This document shows, piece after piece, positions 1-7,926 of a DNA stretch of 64,000 nucleotides (positions within the stretch are counted from its first letter, which is position 1; each line of letters opens with the position of its first letter). The DNA lies in contig NZ_QXFO01000027.1 of assembly GCF_003584105.1 (NCBI RefSeq), positions 186,001-250,000 of the forward strand, read 5' to 3'. The notes beneath the pieces are model-generated. The model was not told the DNA's origin. It did not search any database and saw nothing but the letters and a program-made list of their open reading frames with translations. A program made the translations under genes and the position numbers. The DNA is from Flagellimonas taeanensis (GTDB lineage Bacteria > Bacteroidota > Bacteroidia > Flavobacteriales > Flavobacteriaceae).

Positions 1-2073
1 TGCCAAATTCTCCAAGGTTTCCTTTTTCTCTTTGGCGGTCCTGAACCGATTGAGGTAATCCACGGTAACCGGCATGTCCTTCAACCGTTCGGAAAAAGTG
101 CGATGATGTTGAAATGCCAAAATGGTTGTGGGTACCAAAACGGCTACCTGTTTGCCATTATCCACGGCCTTGAATGCCGCGCGAATGGCCACTTCGGTCT
201 TTCCAAAACCAACATCCCCACAGATGAGTCGGTCCATGGGTCGTTCGCTCTCCATGTCCATTTTTACATCTTGGGTCGACTTTTCCTGATCGGGCGTGTC
301 CTCGTACAGGAAGGAAGCCTCTAGTTCGTATTGCAAATAACTATCAGGGGCGCACTGAAACCCTTTTTCCAGGCGACGTTTGGCATATACTTGGATCAGG
401 TTGAAGGCAATCTGCTTGACCCGGCTCTTGGTCTTTTGTTTTAGGCTTTTCCAGGCTGCGGAACCCAGTTTGTAGATTTTGGGCGGTGCCCCGTCCTTAC
501 CGTTGTATTTTGAGATTTTGTGGAGCGAATGGATACTGACATACAAAATATCGCGGTCGCCATAGATCAACTTGATGGCCTCCTGCTTTTTGCCCTCGAC
601 ATCAATTTTTTGGAGCCCGCCGAACTTTCCTATACCGTGATCGATATGGGTTACGTAATCCCCTATCTCCAGTTTGTTGAGTTCCTTGAGGGTGATGGCT
701 TGTTTCTTGGCATAGCCATTTTTAAGGTGGAACTTGTGGTACCGCTCAAAGATCTGATGGTCCGTATAGCAGGCCAGTTTCAGGTCATCATCAATAAAAC
801 CTTGATAGAGGGGTAGTACGATTATTTTGTAATCCACACTTCGACTACGCTCAGTGTCCTTGCTGTTTTCATTTTCTTGTTGGCTGAGCGTAGTCGAAGC
901 CAAATCATCAAAAATATCGTGGAAGCGTTTGGCCTGCTGCTCGGTGGAGCAGAAAATATAGTTGGTATACCCTGCTTTCCGGTTTTCGTTGAGGTTTTCG
1001 ATCAACAGGTCGAACCTTTTGTTAAAGGCGGGTTGGGGTTTTGTATGAAATTGTATTTCGTCACTTCGACTTTGCTCAGTGACCATATCGCCTATATTTG
1101 GGGTGCTGAGCGGAGCCGAAGTCCCAATCTCAACACATAAAAAATCCTGCAATTGCTCCTTCAGCAAAGCTGAATCCGTAAAAAGCTCTTTGGGCTCTGC
1201 ATGTTTGATCTCCGTGCCCAATTTGGCAAAACTTTCCTCGGCCTTTACAAAAAACGAATCGATTCGGTCGTAGATCAGCGCCGGATTTTTGGCAAAAACT
1301 ACCGTTCGGGGAGAGATATATTTTAGAAAACTCTCCCGTGATTCCTGCAAGAACTTGTTCTCCACATTGGGGATGATGGTGATTTTCTTCACCTTGTCCG
1401 TAGAGAGTTGGGTCTCCACGTCAAAAGTTCGGATGCTGTCCACTTCGTCCCCAAAAAATTCAATGCGATAAGGTTGGTCATGAGAGAAGGAGAATACATC
1501 CACTATACCGCCACGAACGGAAAACTCCCCAGGTTCGGTCACAAAATCCACCCGTTTGAACTGGTATTCAAAAAGCACTTCGTTCAAAAAATCGAGGGAG
1601 AGGGTATCTTCCAGTTTTATTTTCAGGGTATTCCTGTCCAATTCCTTTCGCGTGACCACTTTTTCAAAAAGGGCATCGGGGTAGGTGACAATCACCGCTG
1701 GTTTTTTCCTAGAGTTGATGCGGTTGAGCACTTCGGCACGCAACAACACATTGGCATTGTCCGTTTCCTCAATTTGGTAGGGCCTTCGGTAACTGCCCGG
1801 ATAAAAAAGTACATCGTTCTCCCCGATCAACAGTTCAAGGTCGTTCAAGAGATATGCCGCTTCTTCCTTGTCGTTCAGAATCAATAGAAAAGGAGAGTCA
1901 ACAGTTTTAAAAACCTCTGAAACCGCAAAGGACAAGGAAGAACCAACGAGTCCTCTAACATTTATTCTTCTATTCTTATTTTGGGCGGATTCAAGGGATT
2001 GGGTAATAGTATCCCTCAATTTCCCGAGAGCGGGAGACTGTGCAAAAAGCTGGGAAATCGGGGCTTTGGTCAA
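1..2073 (-). CDS. mfd: Transcription-repair coupling factor Mfd, 3' part beyond the window
   Basis: The minus strand is open from the left edge to about 2.1 kb and reads as the first 691 residues of Mfd, the ATP-driven translocase that removes stalled RNA polymerase and recruits UvrA. Visible parts are the UvrB-like N-terminal module (SYRRPYQIEE, FSVRGGIVDVFS near 90-200), the RNA-polymerase-binding segment (GDYVTHIDHGIGKF near 455) and helicase motif I (ICGDVGFGKTEVA near 620). No ATG precedes the conserved start of homology, so TTG at 2071-2073 is the likely start; a perfect TAnnTTTG box lies 17 bp upstream. Two palindromic repeats sit in frame at about residues 318-337 and 392-412, in a linker where relatives, as I remember them, are shorter. 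The C-terminus is off the window. Confidence 0.95.
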   Translation of the reverse strand, partial: MTKAPISQLFAQSPALGKLRDTITQSLESAQNKNRRINVRGLVGSSLSFAVSEVFKTVDSPFLLILNDKEEAAYLLNDLELLIGENDVLFYPGSYRRPYQIEETDNANVLLRAEVLNRINSRKKPAVIVTYPDALFEKVVTRKELDRNTLKIKLEDTLSLDFLNEVLFEYQFKRVDFVTEPGEFSVRGGIVDVFSFSHDQPYRIEFFGDEVDSIRTFDVETQLSTDKVKKITIIPNVENKFLQESRESFLKYISPRTVVFAKNPALIYDRIDSFFVKAEESFAKLGTEIKHAEPKELFTDSALLKEQLQDFLCVEIGTSAPLSTPNIGDMVTEQSRSDEIQFHTKPQPAFNKRFDLLIENLNENRKAGYTNYIFCSTEQQAKRFHDIFDDLASTTLSQQENENSKDTERSRSVDYKIIVLPLYQGFIDDDLKLACYTDHQIFERYHKFHLKNGYAKKQAITLKELNKLEIGDYVTHIDHGIGKFGGLQKIDVEGKKQEAIKLIYGDRDILYVSIHSLHKISKYNGKDGAPPKIYKLGSAAWKSLKQKTKSRVKQIAFNLIQVYAKRRLEKGFQCAPDSYLQYELEASFLYEDTPDQEKSTQDVKMDMESERPMDRLICGDVGFGKTEVAIRAAFKAVDNGKQVAVLVPTTILAFQHHRTFSERLKDMPVTVDYLNRFRTAKEKKETLENLA
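839..899. repeat. Palindromic repeat inside mfd, copy B
   Basis: Perfect 16-bp inverted repeat: CTTCGACTACGCTCAG at 839-854 and its reverse complement at 884-899, with a 29-bp spacer. It keeps the mfd reading frame and adds the peptide STTLSQQ...DTERSRS. The same core (CTGAGCGnAGyCGAAG) recurs in the gap at 2.1-2.75 kb. Confidence 0.85.
1064..1121. repeat. Palindromic repeat inside mfd, copy A
   Basis: Inverted repeat with arms CTTCGACTTTGCTCAG (1064-1079) and CTGAGCGGAGCCGAAG (1106-1121). The arms are imperfect complements, with three mismatches. It also stays in frame and encodes TSAPLSTPN...TEQSRS in Mfd. The arm decay suggests it is older than the copy at 839-899. Confidence 0.8.
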
Positions 2074-2089
2074 TCCAAAAACTTTGCGG

Positions 2090-2097
2090 CAAAGATA
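2090..2097 (-). promoter_or_regulatory. -7 promoter element of mfd
   Basis: On the minus strand the bases read TATCTTTG, a perfect match to the Bacteroidota -7 consensus TAnnTTTG. It lies 17 bp before the proposed TTG start, which implies a very short leader and supports that start. No clear -33 TTG is visible. Confidence 0.5.
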
Positions 2098-2119
2098 AAC
2101 TGAAATGTTTTTAGGGAAA

Positions 2120-2742
2120 ATGTTTTTTGAATTTTCTCGTCGCTTTGCTTTGTTGAAATGACAAAGCGCCCCTAGGTCATTCTGAGCGGAGCGAAGAATC
2201 TAATTCAAAATGACAAATTGTTGGTGTTTTCGTAGGGTACCCTGAGCGGAGTCGAAGGGTACTTTACGACCAATCAGATGTATATTAAATGATTGGACAC
2301 GAATGGCACAAATTATCCCGAATATTCTATTGTCATTCTGAGCGGAGCGAAGAATCTTATGTGTTTTTGGATTTCTCGTCGCTTTGCTCCATCGAAATGA
2401 CAAAGCACCTCTGGGTCATTCTGAGCGGAGCGAAGAATCTCCACTTGAAGTTTACGGAAGGTTTTTAGTTCTATCTATTATGGGATGCTGAATCAAGTTC
2501 AGCATGACAAGAGTATGATTAGATTTCTCGTGACCTTGCTCCATCGAAATGACAGAGCACCTCTGGGTCATTCCGAGTCAAGCGAAGAATCTCCACTTGA
2601 AGTTTACGGAAGGTTTTTAATTCTATCTATTATGGGATGCTAAATCAAGTTCAGCATGACAAGAGTATGATTAGATTTCTCGTCGACTTGCTCCATCGAG
2701 ATGACAAAGCACCACTGGGTCATTCTGAGCGGAGCGAAGAAT
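2120..2742. repeat. Array of degenerate palindromic intergenic repeats, including a tandem duplication
   Basis: This gap holds no credible gene. It has five copies of a TCATTCTGAGCGGAGCGAAG-type arm ending in AATCT (near 2178, 2333, 2414, 2570, 2721) and one GAGCGGAGTCGAAGGG variant near 2243. Several are paired with an inverted, diverged partner of the form TTTCTCGTCGCTTTGCTCC (near 2134, 2374, 2523, 2676). About 160 bp is duplicated in tandem: 2430-2530 and 2588-2690 share the same run from CCACTTGAAGTTTACGGAAGG to GATTAGATTTCTCG with few changes. Each copy also holds a second small palindrome, CTGAATCAAGTTCAGCATG or its variant. Repeats of this look are frequent in Flavobacteriia genomes; their function is unknown. 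Confidence 0.85.
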
Positions 2743-3369
2743 CTAAACTCTAACAACGGTATCCTCCACAATGGCAAAAATCTCATCCTTTTTGGACGGT
2801 TTTAGGGTATAGGTTCCGGTAAATTCCCCAAATGCGGGCAACACCATTTGGTTTCCCGATTTGAAAAAGCAAGGAAGTCTCAAATGTTGACGACCAAAGC
2901 CCCGTAATCTCACGGCAGGGTGAATGTGTCCGCAAAAGGTGAACAGCCCTTCACGCATCTCGGGGTGATGGGTCAATAAAAAATCATCCATAATCAGTTC
3001 AGGAAAAATCTTAACGTCCAGTTTTTCAAACTTTTCCGGGGCGATGATGTCGTGGTTACCTGAAACCAAAATCATCTCAGCAGGGGTTTTGGCCACCCAG
3101 TTCTCGAACAATTCCCATTCCTTGTTCAAGGACGAATGGAAGAGGTCGCCCAAAAAGCAGATTTGAAAGGGTTGGAAATCGGACACGATCTTGTCCAATA
3201 GAACAAAATTCTTGTGTATCGCCTTTCGGGGAACTGCTGCTCCGAACTTTCGAAAATGGGATACTTTCCCTAAATGCACATCACTGATAAGCAAAAGGGA
3301 TTTCTCTTCCCAAAAAAGTCCACCCAAAGGGTGGAGGGTAAAATTTTGTTGCCGGATGGAGATGTTCAT
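2743..3369 (-). CDS. pdeM: Ligase-associated metallophosphoesterase PdeM
   Basis: Calcineurin-like phosphoesterase of about 208 residues. The metal-binding motifs appear in order: DVHLGK, GDLFHS, GNHD, THHPE and GHIHP. These match the PdeM/MPE nuclease family (TIGR04123) that clusters with an Lhr-like helicase, an ATP-dependent DNA ligase and a beta-CASP-like exonuclease in a bacterial DNA-repair module. The helicase lies 4.6 kb upstream; ligase and exonuclease are absent here. I take the ATG at 3367-3369 (MNISIRQQNFTLHP) as start by homology; an ATG at 3387 adds six residues. The stop codon abuts the last repeat of the intergenic array. Confidence 0.88.
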   Translation of the reverse strand: MNISIRQQNFTLHPLGGLFWEEKSLLLISDVHLGKVSHFRKFGAAVPRKAIHKNFVLLDKIVSDFQPFQICFLGDLFHSSLNKEWELFENWVAKTPAEMILVSGNHDIIAPEKFEKLDVKIFPELIMDDFLLTHHPEMREGLFTFCGHIHPAVRLRGFGRQHLRLPCFFKSGNQMVLPAFGEFTGTYTLKPSKKDEIFAIVEDTVVRV

Positions 3370-3410
3370 AAGCTCCAAAGATACCATAGCTTAATCGGAT
3401 TTGCCACAAC

Positions 3411-3439
3411 AAAAAAGCCCCGACATAATTGCCGGGGCT
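3411..3439 (-). terminator. Intrinsic terminator of the secreted nuclease gene
   Basis: Minus strand: AGCCCCG, a 10-base loop, CGGGGCT, then TTTTT. It lies 23 bp past the nuclease stop and before pdeM, so pdeM probably has its own promoter. Confidence 0.8.
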
Positions 3440-3461
3440 ATCTATTTGAAAAATAGTAAAA

Positions 3462-6400
3462 CTATCCTTTTTTGACGACAGGTAAGATTTTTATCAGTCT
3501 GCCATTTGTGTACACTTTGATAAAATAAATACCTCTTCGGTATGATTCCATATCGACAAGGGCCGATTCTGTTCCAATTGGTACATCCAATTGGGAAACC
3601 GTCCTCCCGATGAAGTTGTAGACAACAATCTGGACATTTTCATCGATGGGGCAACCAAAAGATACATTTACCGAGCCTACGAATGGATTGGGATAGGCAT
3701 TGGCCATGATTCGGCATCCATCCGACGAGGTATCACAAGAACCTAAAATGTCCCCGATGGCCAAGTGGTATTTAACCGCATATTGTGATACGCAGATTTC
3801 TCGACCGTTATGGCACATCGCCACTTTGGGATTTCTTGGATTATTGCCACAGCTTACGTCAATGACTTCCACGGTAATGGTCTCCATAGTGGAACAACCA
3901 TTTTCGTCGGTTACGATGACTTCATAATCTGTGGTCTGTTCAGGGCAAACCGTGATGCTGTTTCCTGTTTCGCCTGTGCTCCAAACAATTTCATAGGTAC
4001 CTGCTCCGCCTTCAACGGAAAGCACTTCCAAAGTGGTACAACTTTGAGGTTCGTAACCCAAATATACCGTAGCATCACCAGAAGTGGTCATTGTGATCAT
4101 GTCAGGCTCCGTAATGGTCACTTCTGCCTCAAATTGCTGTAGAAGGGCATCACTCACCACCACGGTATACGAACCGGCCCTAAGACCAGATGCCGTTTGC
4201 GTGGTCTGTCTATCGCTCCAAACATAGGTATATGGGGCAACGCCACCACTTACGGCAACGGTTGCTGTTCCATCCGCTTCTCCAAAACAACTTACATCAG
4301 TTGATGAAATGGATTCAAAGGCAAAAGGTTTGAGCATCAATCGTACCGAAACGGGCAAGTGGTCCGATGTGGTACTTGCATAATCGTAATCATAGAATTC
4401 ATAGTGCGATTGGGCCGAATGTTCAATGTATCTTGGCAATACTTCGTCGGTACCTGAAATGTGATCGATCATATCCTGTTCGAACACATAGGAACGGAAG
4501 CCGTTTTCACTGAGTGTTGCGGTGAACACACTGTAATTTGCAGCATCGTTCACGTAATTTTCATAGGAACTTACCGTGGTTGAAGTGATATCGGCAACGG
4601 TCACATCCACATCGTCATTATAATCGCCCAATAGGATGAGGTTCCGATCAGCGTAATACACATCCAAGCTATCTTTGAGCACTTCCACATCATACTTCCG
4701 CATATCGTAGCGCAACTGGGCATCACTGCTTCCGTTGGCACGGGCATGTAGGGCCACAAAATCATAGGTTTCGGTTTCCCCGTTGATGGTAATATCGGCT
4801 GTCATCAAGAAAGGCAATCTTCCACTGGCATAAAAACGATCCGGTTCGCTAGGGTAATCTGTCAAAGCTGAAGTGTCACCCCCGTTGTAATAGGGATGAA
4901 TGGATTCCAACAAAACCTTGGTATCGGTGACGGTGACGGTCTCTGTATTGTAAATGAAGCCTACTTTTTGATGGACCCCTGGATCGTTGGGATAGGAGAC
5001 CGCAGGTGAAAGCACATAATCGTAACCGGGCAGTTCGCTGACCATTTCCGCAAAAAGGGCATCATCGGCGATTTCTTCCACAGCCAATACATCAGGTTGT
5101 AATTCGGCTATTACCGCTTTTACACTGTCCTTTTGGATGGCATCAGAATCTGGGTCTCCCGCTGCAGGGGAATTGCCTTCATCGCCAAACCATTCTATGT
5201 TCCATGTGGCCACTTCCAATGTACTGGCCTTGTCCACTTCCACAGGAAGTGCTGGTGGCACATAGTCGCCTGCACAGGCAAGGTCGGTCCGGATCCTGGG
5301 CAATAATTGATATAATTCAAAATACTTTCCAACCACTCCAATGACCTCACCACAGGTTTCAGGTTGGGCAAGACCCACCAAGCTTTCCACATCGCCATCG
5401 ATACGCAGTTCACCGGGACCACTAATATCACTCACCACATAGTTGGAATTCCCAAACAAAAGATCTCCGGGTTTTGGGAAGGTCACATCCACTATCCTGA
5501 CCAATTCTGCTGGGTGCTGGTTCATTTCGGCCAAGGTGATGTCCGATGGAACAATCGGTTCGCTGGGGGTGCCGTTGGAAGTGACCTCGGTGACCGGACT
5601 GATCTGGATCTGTTCGTTGAAAGAGCTTCTAACACCGGTAATGGTAATGGAATCCCCAATCATGAACACTCCGTCTCCGTGAACTTGTTCATCAAAAACG
5701 GCAATGGCTCCTGTTTGGTCCTGAATGTAGGCAGAGCCTGCAAATTGGTCTGTAACGGTCAACACACCACTTATGGTCACCAATGTACCATCGCTTAAAG
5801 CACGTGCTTCGGCAATGGTAATGAGTTCTGGGTTTTCGTTGTTACCGCCTCCACCATAGGTGCCGATGGGGAACGGTAATCCGGCCGTGTCATTTGTGGT
5901 AGTATCGTCCAAGGCATCGGTACCACTATAGGTCCAATTGTCCAGCTCAAAGGTGACACCATCAGGACCTGTTCCATTTTTTCGATAGGCCCAGCCATCC
6001 ACATAATCCCATGCCTGTCCTGTTCCATCCATATTGATATCCCCAAAAACATCAATTACTGCTCCTTCAAAAAAGAGCTCAATGGCATCATCGCCATTAA
6101 TGGCGGCCGAAGATGAGGTATAGTCGGGTGCAAATCCAAAATAGCTTTCAAAACCAGTACTTTCACTGGCAATGTAGATAAAGGTACCTCCTGGAACACT
6201 TACGGCAGGAAAGGTAAATTCCTCTCCATCGGTACCTCCACCGTTATTGGCAGAACCGATTCCGTAAATACTTAAATCTGCAATATCATTTGAAACATAG
6301 AGTTCGATGGCCTTGGGTACACCTCCGGTCAAAGGGCCGTCCACAACCCCGGTAATGATGAGGTCCGGACCATAGGCACCTAAAGGAAACGGAGTGGCGG

Positions 6401-7811
6401 CCGTATCATTGGTAAGGGCACCATCCATGGCATCAATGCCACTAAAAATCCAATTGTCGATGACAAAAGTACTTCCATCAGGTCCGGTGTCGTCCTTACG
6501 ATAGGCCCAACCGTCCACATAGTCCCATGCTTGGCCCGAACCATCCAGGTTGATGTCACCAAACACATCGATGACGGAACCATTGAGAAACAATTCAATG
6601 GCATCATCACCATTGATGGCCATGGACCCGGAGGTATAGTCGGGTGCAAACCCGAAGAAGCTTTCAAAACCTGAGGTTTCGGTGGCGACATATATGTGTG
6701 TGCCGGCAGTCACGGCATCGGCGGGAAAGGTAAATTCCTCCCCATCGGTGCCACCACCATTATTGGCTGAACCCAAACCATATACACTGAGATCGGCAAT
6801 ATCTTCCAAGGCATAAAGTTCCACTCCTTTGGGAACCCCTCCGGTCAAAGGACCATCATAAACCCCCGTAATGATTAGACCAGCCACAGTAGGTGTGCTG
6901 GAATCGGTGTGGGCATCGGCAGCAACCCCTGTGGAATACATCAAACTGGGATCATAGGACCAGATTCGGTAACCATAACTCGTGTTCTCCAATAAACCTT
7001 GGTGGTCAAATGTTGAGGCGTTTCCAACATAAATTACAGTGGCCCCATTGGGCAATGTATCCCCTTCTGAATAGGTTGTTTCATTCACTAAAGTTTCAGA
7101 AACAGTGCCACTTGCAATGGTAGCAACCACAACGGGATTGCTATCGGTATTTAAGTTCCAAGAAAGGGAAATGCTGGAAGTACCTGTTGATGTAGCCGTA
7201 AAATTGGAAACATTGTCCACTGTTGGGGTTACCACTCCACCAAAGGTGCCAATCGGGAATGGATTGGCGGCCGTGGCGTTTTGGGTTTCATTGTCCAGAG
7301 CATCCGTGCCACTGTAGGTCCAATTGTCCAACACAAAGGTGCTACCATCTGGCCCGGTCCCATTTTTACGGTAGACCCATCCATCCACATAGTCCCATGC
7401 TTGTCCGGTTCCATCTACGTTGATGTCGCCGAACACATCGATCACTGAACCGTTAAAGAAAAGTTCGATGGCGTCGTCACCATTGATATTGACGGCGGAA
7501 TCCATGTAATTAGGAGCAAATCCGAAAAAATTGGTGAATTCCACATCTTCGGTAGCTATGTAAATAAAAGTCCCTGCGGTTGCCGCATCGGCGGGGAAGG
7601 TAAATTCCTCACCATCGGTACCACCACCGTTGTTGGCCGATCCCAAACCGTAGAGGCTGAGGTCAGCAATATCGTTCTGGACATAGAGTTCCACGGCCTT
7701 GGGAATGCCCCCGGTAAGGGGTCCGTCCACAATTCCGGTAATTTTCAAATCTTGGGCAGATGAGCCAAGAATAAAAGAAAAAAGAAATAAGAGAAAGTAA
7801 ATTTTCTTCAT
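3462..7811 (-). CDS. Secreted T9SS multidomain endonuclease/exonuclease/phosphatase-family nuclease
   Basis: 1449 residues. Order of parts: signal peptide (1-19), lamin-tail-like domain copy 1 (22-190), a fibronectin-III-like stretch (195-305), lamin-tail-like copies 2 (310-478) and 3 (484-652), a DUF5689/OB-like domain (660-770), then an endonuclease/exonuclease/phosphatase domain (865-1150). That domain keeps WNIEWFG, AVEEI, ALHARANG, LLGDYNDD and TSDHLPV, so the catalytic Asn, Glu, His and Asp-His positions are present. A SprB-type repeat follows (1167-1240), then a second Ig-like module and a T9SS type-A sorting domain (about 1367-1449, starting NAYPNPF). It is inferred to be an extracellular DNase used for nutrient or matrix DNA. 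It interrupts the pdeM-helicase pair and has its own promoter and terminator. Confidence 0.9.
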   Translation of the reverse strand: MKKIYFLLFLFSFILGSSAQDLKITGIVDGPLTGGIPKAVELYVQNDIADLSLYGLGSANNGGGTDGEEFTFPADAATAGTFIYIATEDVEFTNFFGFAPNYMDSAVNINGDDAIELFFNGSVIDVFGDINVDGTGQAWDYVDGWVYRKNGTGPDGSTFVLDNWTYSGTDALDNETQNATAANPFPIGTFGGVVTPTVDNVSNFTATSTGTSSISLSWNLNTDSNPVVVATIASGTVSETLVNETTYSEGDTLPNGATVIYVGNASTFDHQGLLENTSYGYRIWSYDPSLMYSTGVAADAHTDSSTPTVAGLIITGVYDGPLTGGVPKGVELYALEDIADLSVYGLGSANNGGGTDGEEFTFPADAVTAGTHIYVATETSGFESFFGFAPDYTSGSMAINGDDAIELFLNGSVIDVFGDINLDGSGQAWDYVDGWAYRKDDTGPDGSTFVIDNWIFSGIDAMDGALTNDTAATPFPLGAYGPDLIITGVVDGPLTGGVPKAIELYVSNDIADLSIYGIGSANNGGGTDGEEFTFPAVSVPGGTFIYIASESTGFESYFGFAPDYTSSSAAINGDDAIELFFEGAVIDVFGDINMDGTGQAWDYVDGWAYRKNGTGPDGVTFELDNWTYSGTDALDDTTTNDTAGLPFPIGTYGGGGNNENPELITIAEARALSDGTLVTISGVLTVTDQFAGSAYIQDQTGAIAVFDEQVHGDGVFMIGDSITITGVRSSFNEQIQISPVTEVTSNGTPSEPIVPSDITLAEMNQHPAELVRIVDVTFPKPGDLLFGNSNYVVSDISGPGELRIDGDVESLVGLAQPETCGEVIGVVGKYFELYQLLPRIRTDLACAGDYVPPALPVEVDKASTLEVATWNIEWFGDEGNSPAAGDPDSDAIQKDSVKAVIAELQPDVLAVEEIADDALFAEMVSELPGYDYVLSPAVSYPNDPGVHQKVGFIYNTETVTVTDTKVLLESIHPYYNGGDTSALTDYPSEPDRFYASGRLPFLMTADITINGETETYDFVALHARANGSSDAQLRYDMRKYDVEVLKDSLDVYYADRNLILLGDYNDDVDVTVADITSTTVSSYENYVNDAANYSVFTATLSENGFRSYVFEQDMIDHISGTDEVLPRYIEHSAQSHYEFYDYDYASTTSDHLPVSVRLMLKPFAFESISSTDVSCFGEADGTATVAVSGGVAPYTYVWSDRQTTQTASGLRAGSYTVVVSDALLQQFEAEVTITEPDMITMTTSGDATVYLGYEPQSCTTLEVLSVEGGAGTYEIVWSTGETGNSITVCPEQTTDYEVIVTDENGCSTMETITVEVIDVSCGNNPRNPKVAMCHNGREICVSQYAVKYHLAIGDILGSCDTSSDGCRIMANAYPNPFVGSVNVSFGCPIDENVQIVVYNFIGRTVSQLDVPIGTESALVDMESYRRGIYFIKVYTNGRLIKILPVVKKG
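5855..7745 (-). repeat. Three tandem-type copies of a ~500-bp domain-coding unit in the nuclease gene
   Basis: Units at about 7241-7745, 6377-6880 and 5855-6360 encode nearly the same ~168-residue domain (TGIVDGPLTGG ... NGDDAIELF ... GQAWDYVDGW ... LDNWTYSG). DNA identity is high in places (for example the CCACATAGTCCCATGC run recurs), which points to recent duplication and risk of misassembly. A fibronectin-like segment lies between units 1 and 2. Confidence 0.85.
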
Positions 7812-7834
7812 AGTGTGAGGTTGTAAAGTGTTCA

Positions 7835-7864
7835 GAAAACTAAAATCTTAAAATTTTGACAAAA
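7835..7864 (-). promoter_or_regulatory. Putative promoter of the secreted nuclease
   Basis: Minus strand shows TTTTG, a 17-base spacer, then TAGTTTTC (7 of 8 to TAnnTTTG). It lies about 25 bp before the ATG at 7811. Confidence 0.4.
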
Positions 7865-7926
7865 TCAGATCACCGCTGAATTAAGAATTCGTTAAGGGGT
7901 GGTTTTTTCGATGAACTGCACCTTAA

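Noticed and set aside
103-2098. Series of plus-strand open frames in the mfd region
   Set aside because: They are antisense to the long Mfd frame on the minus strand and match no family.
2200-2403. 67-codon minus-strand frame with ILRSAQNDN
   Set aside because: It is produced by the intergenic repeats; peptides of this kind appear wherever the repeat is read through.
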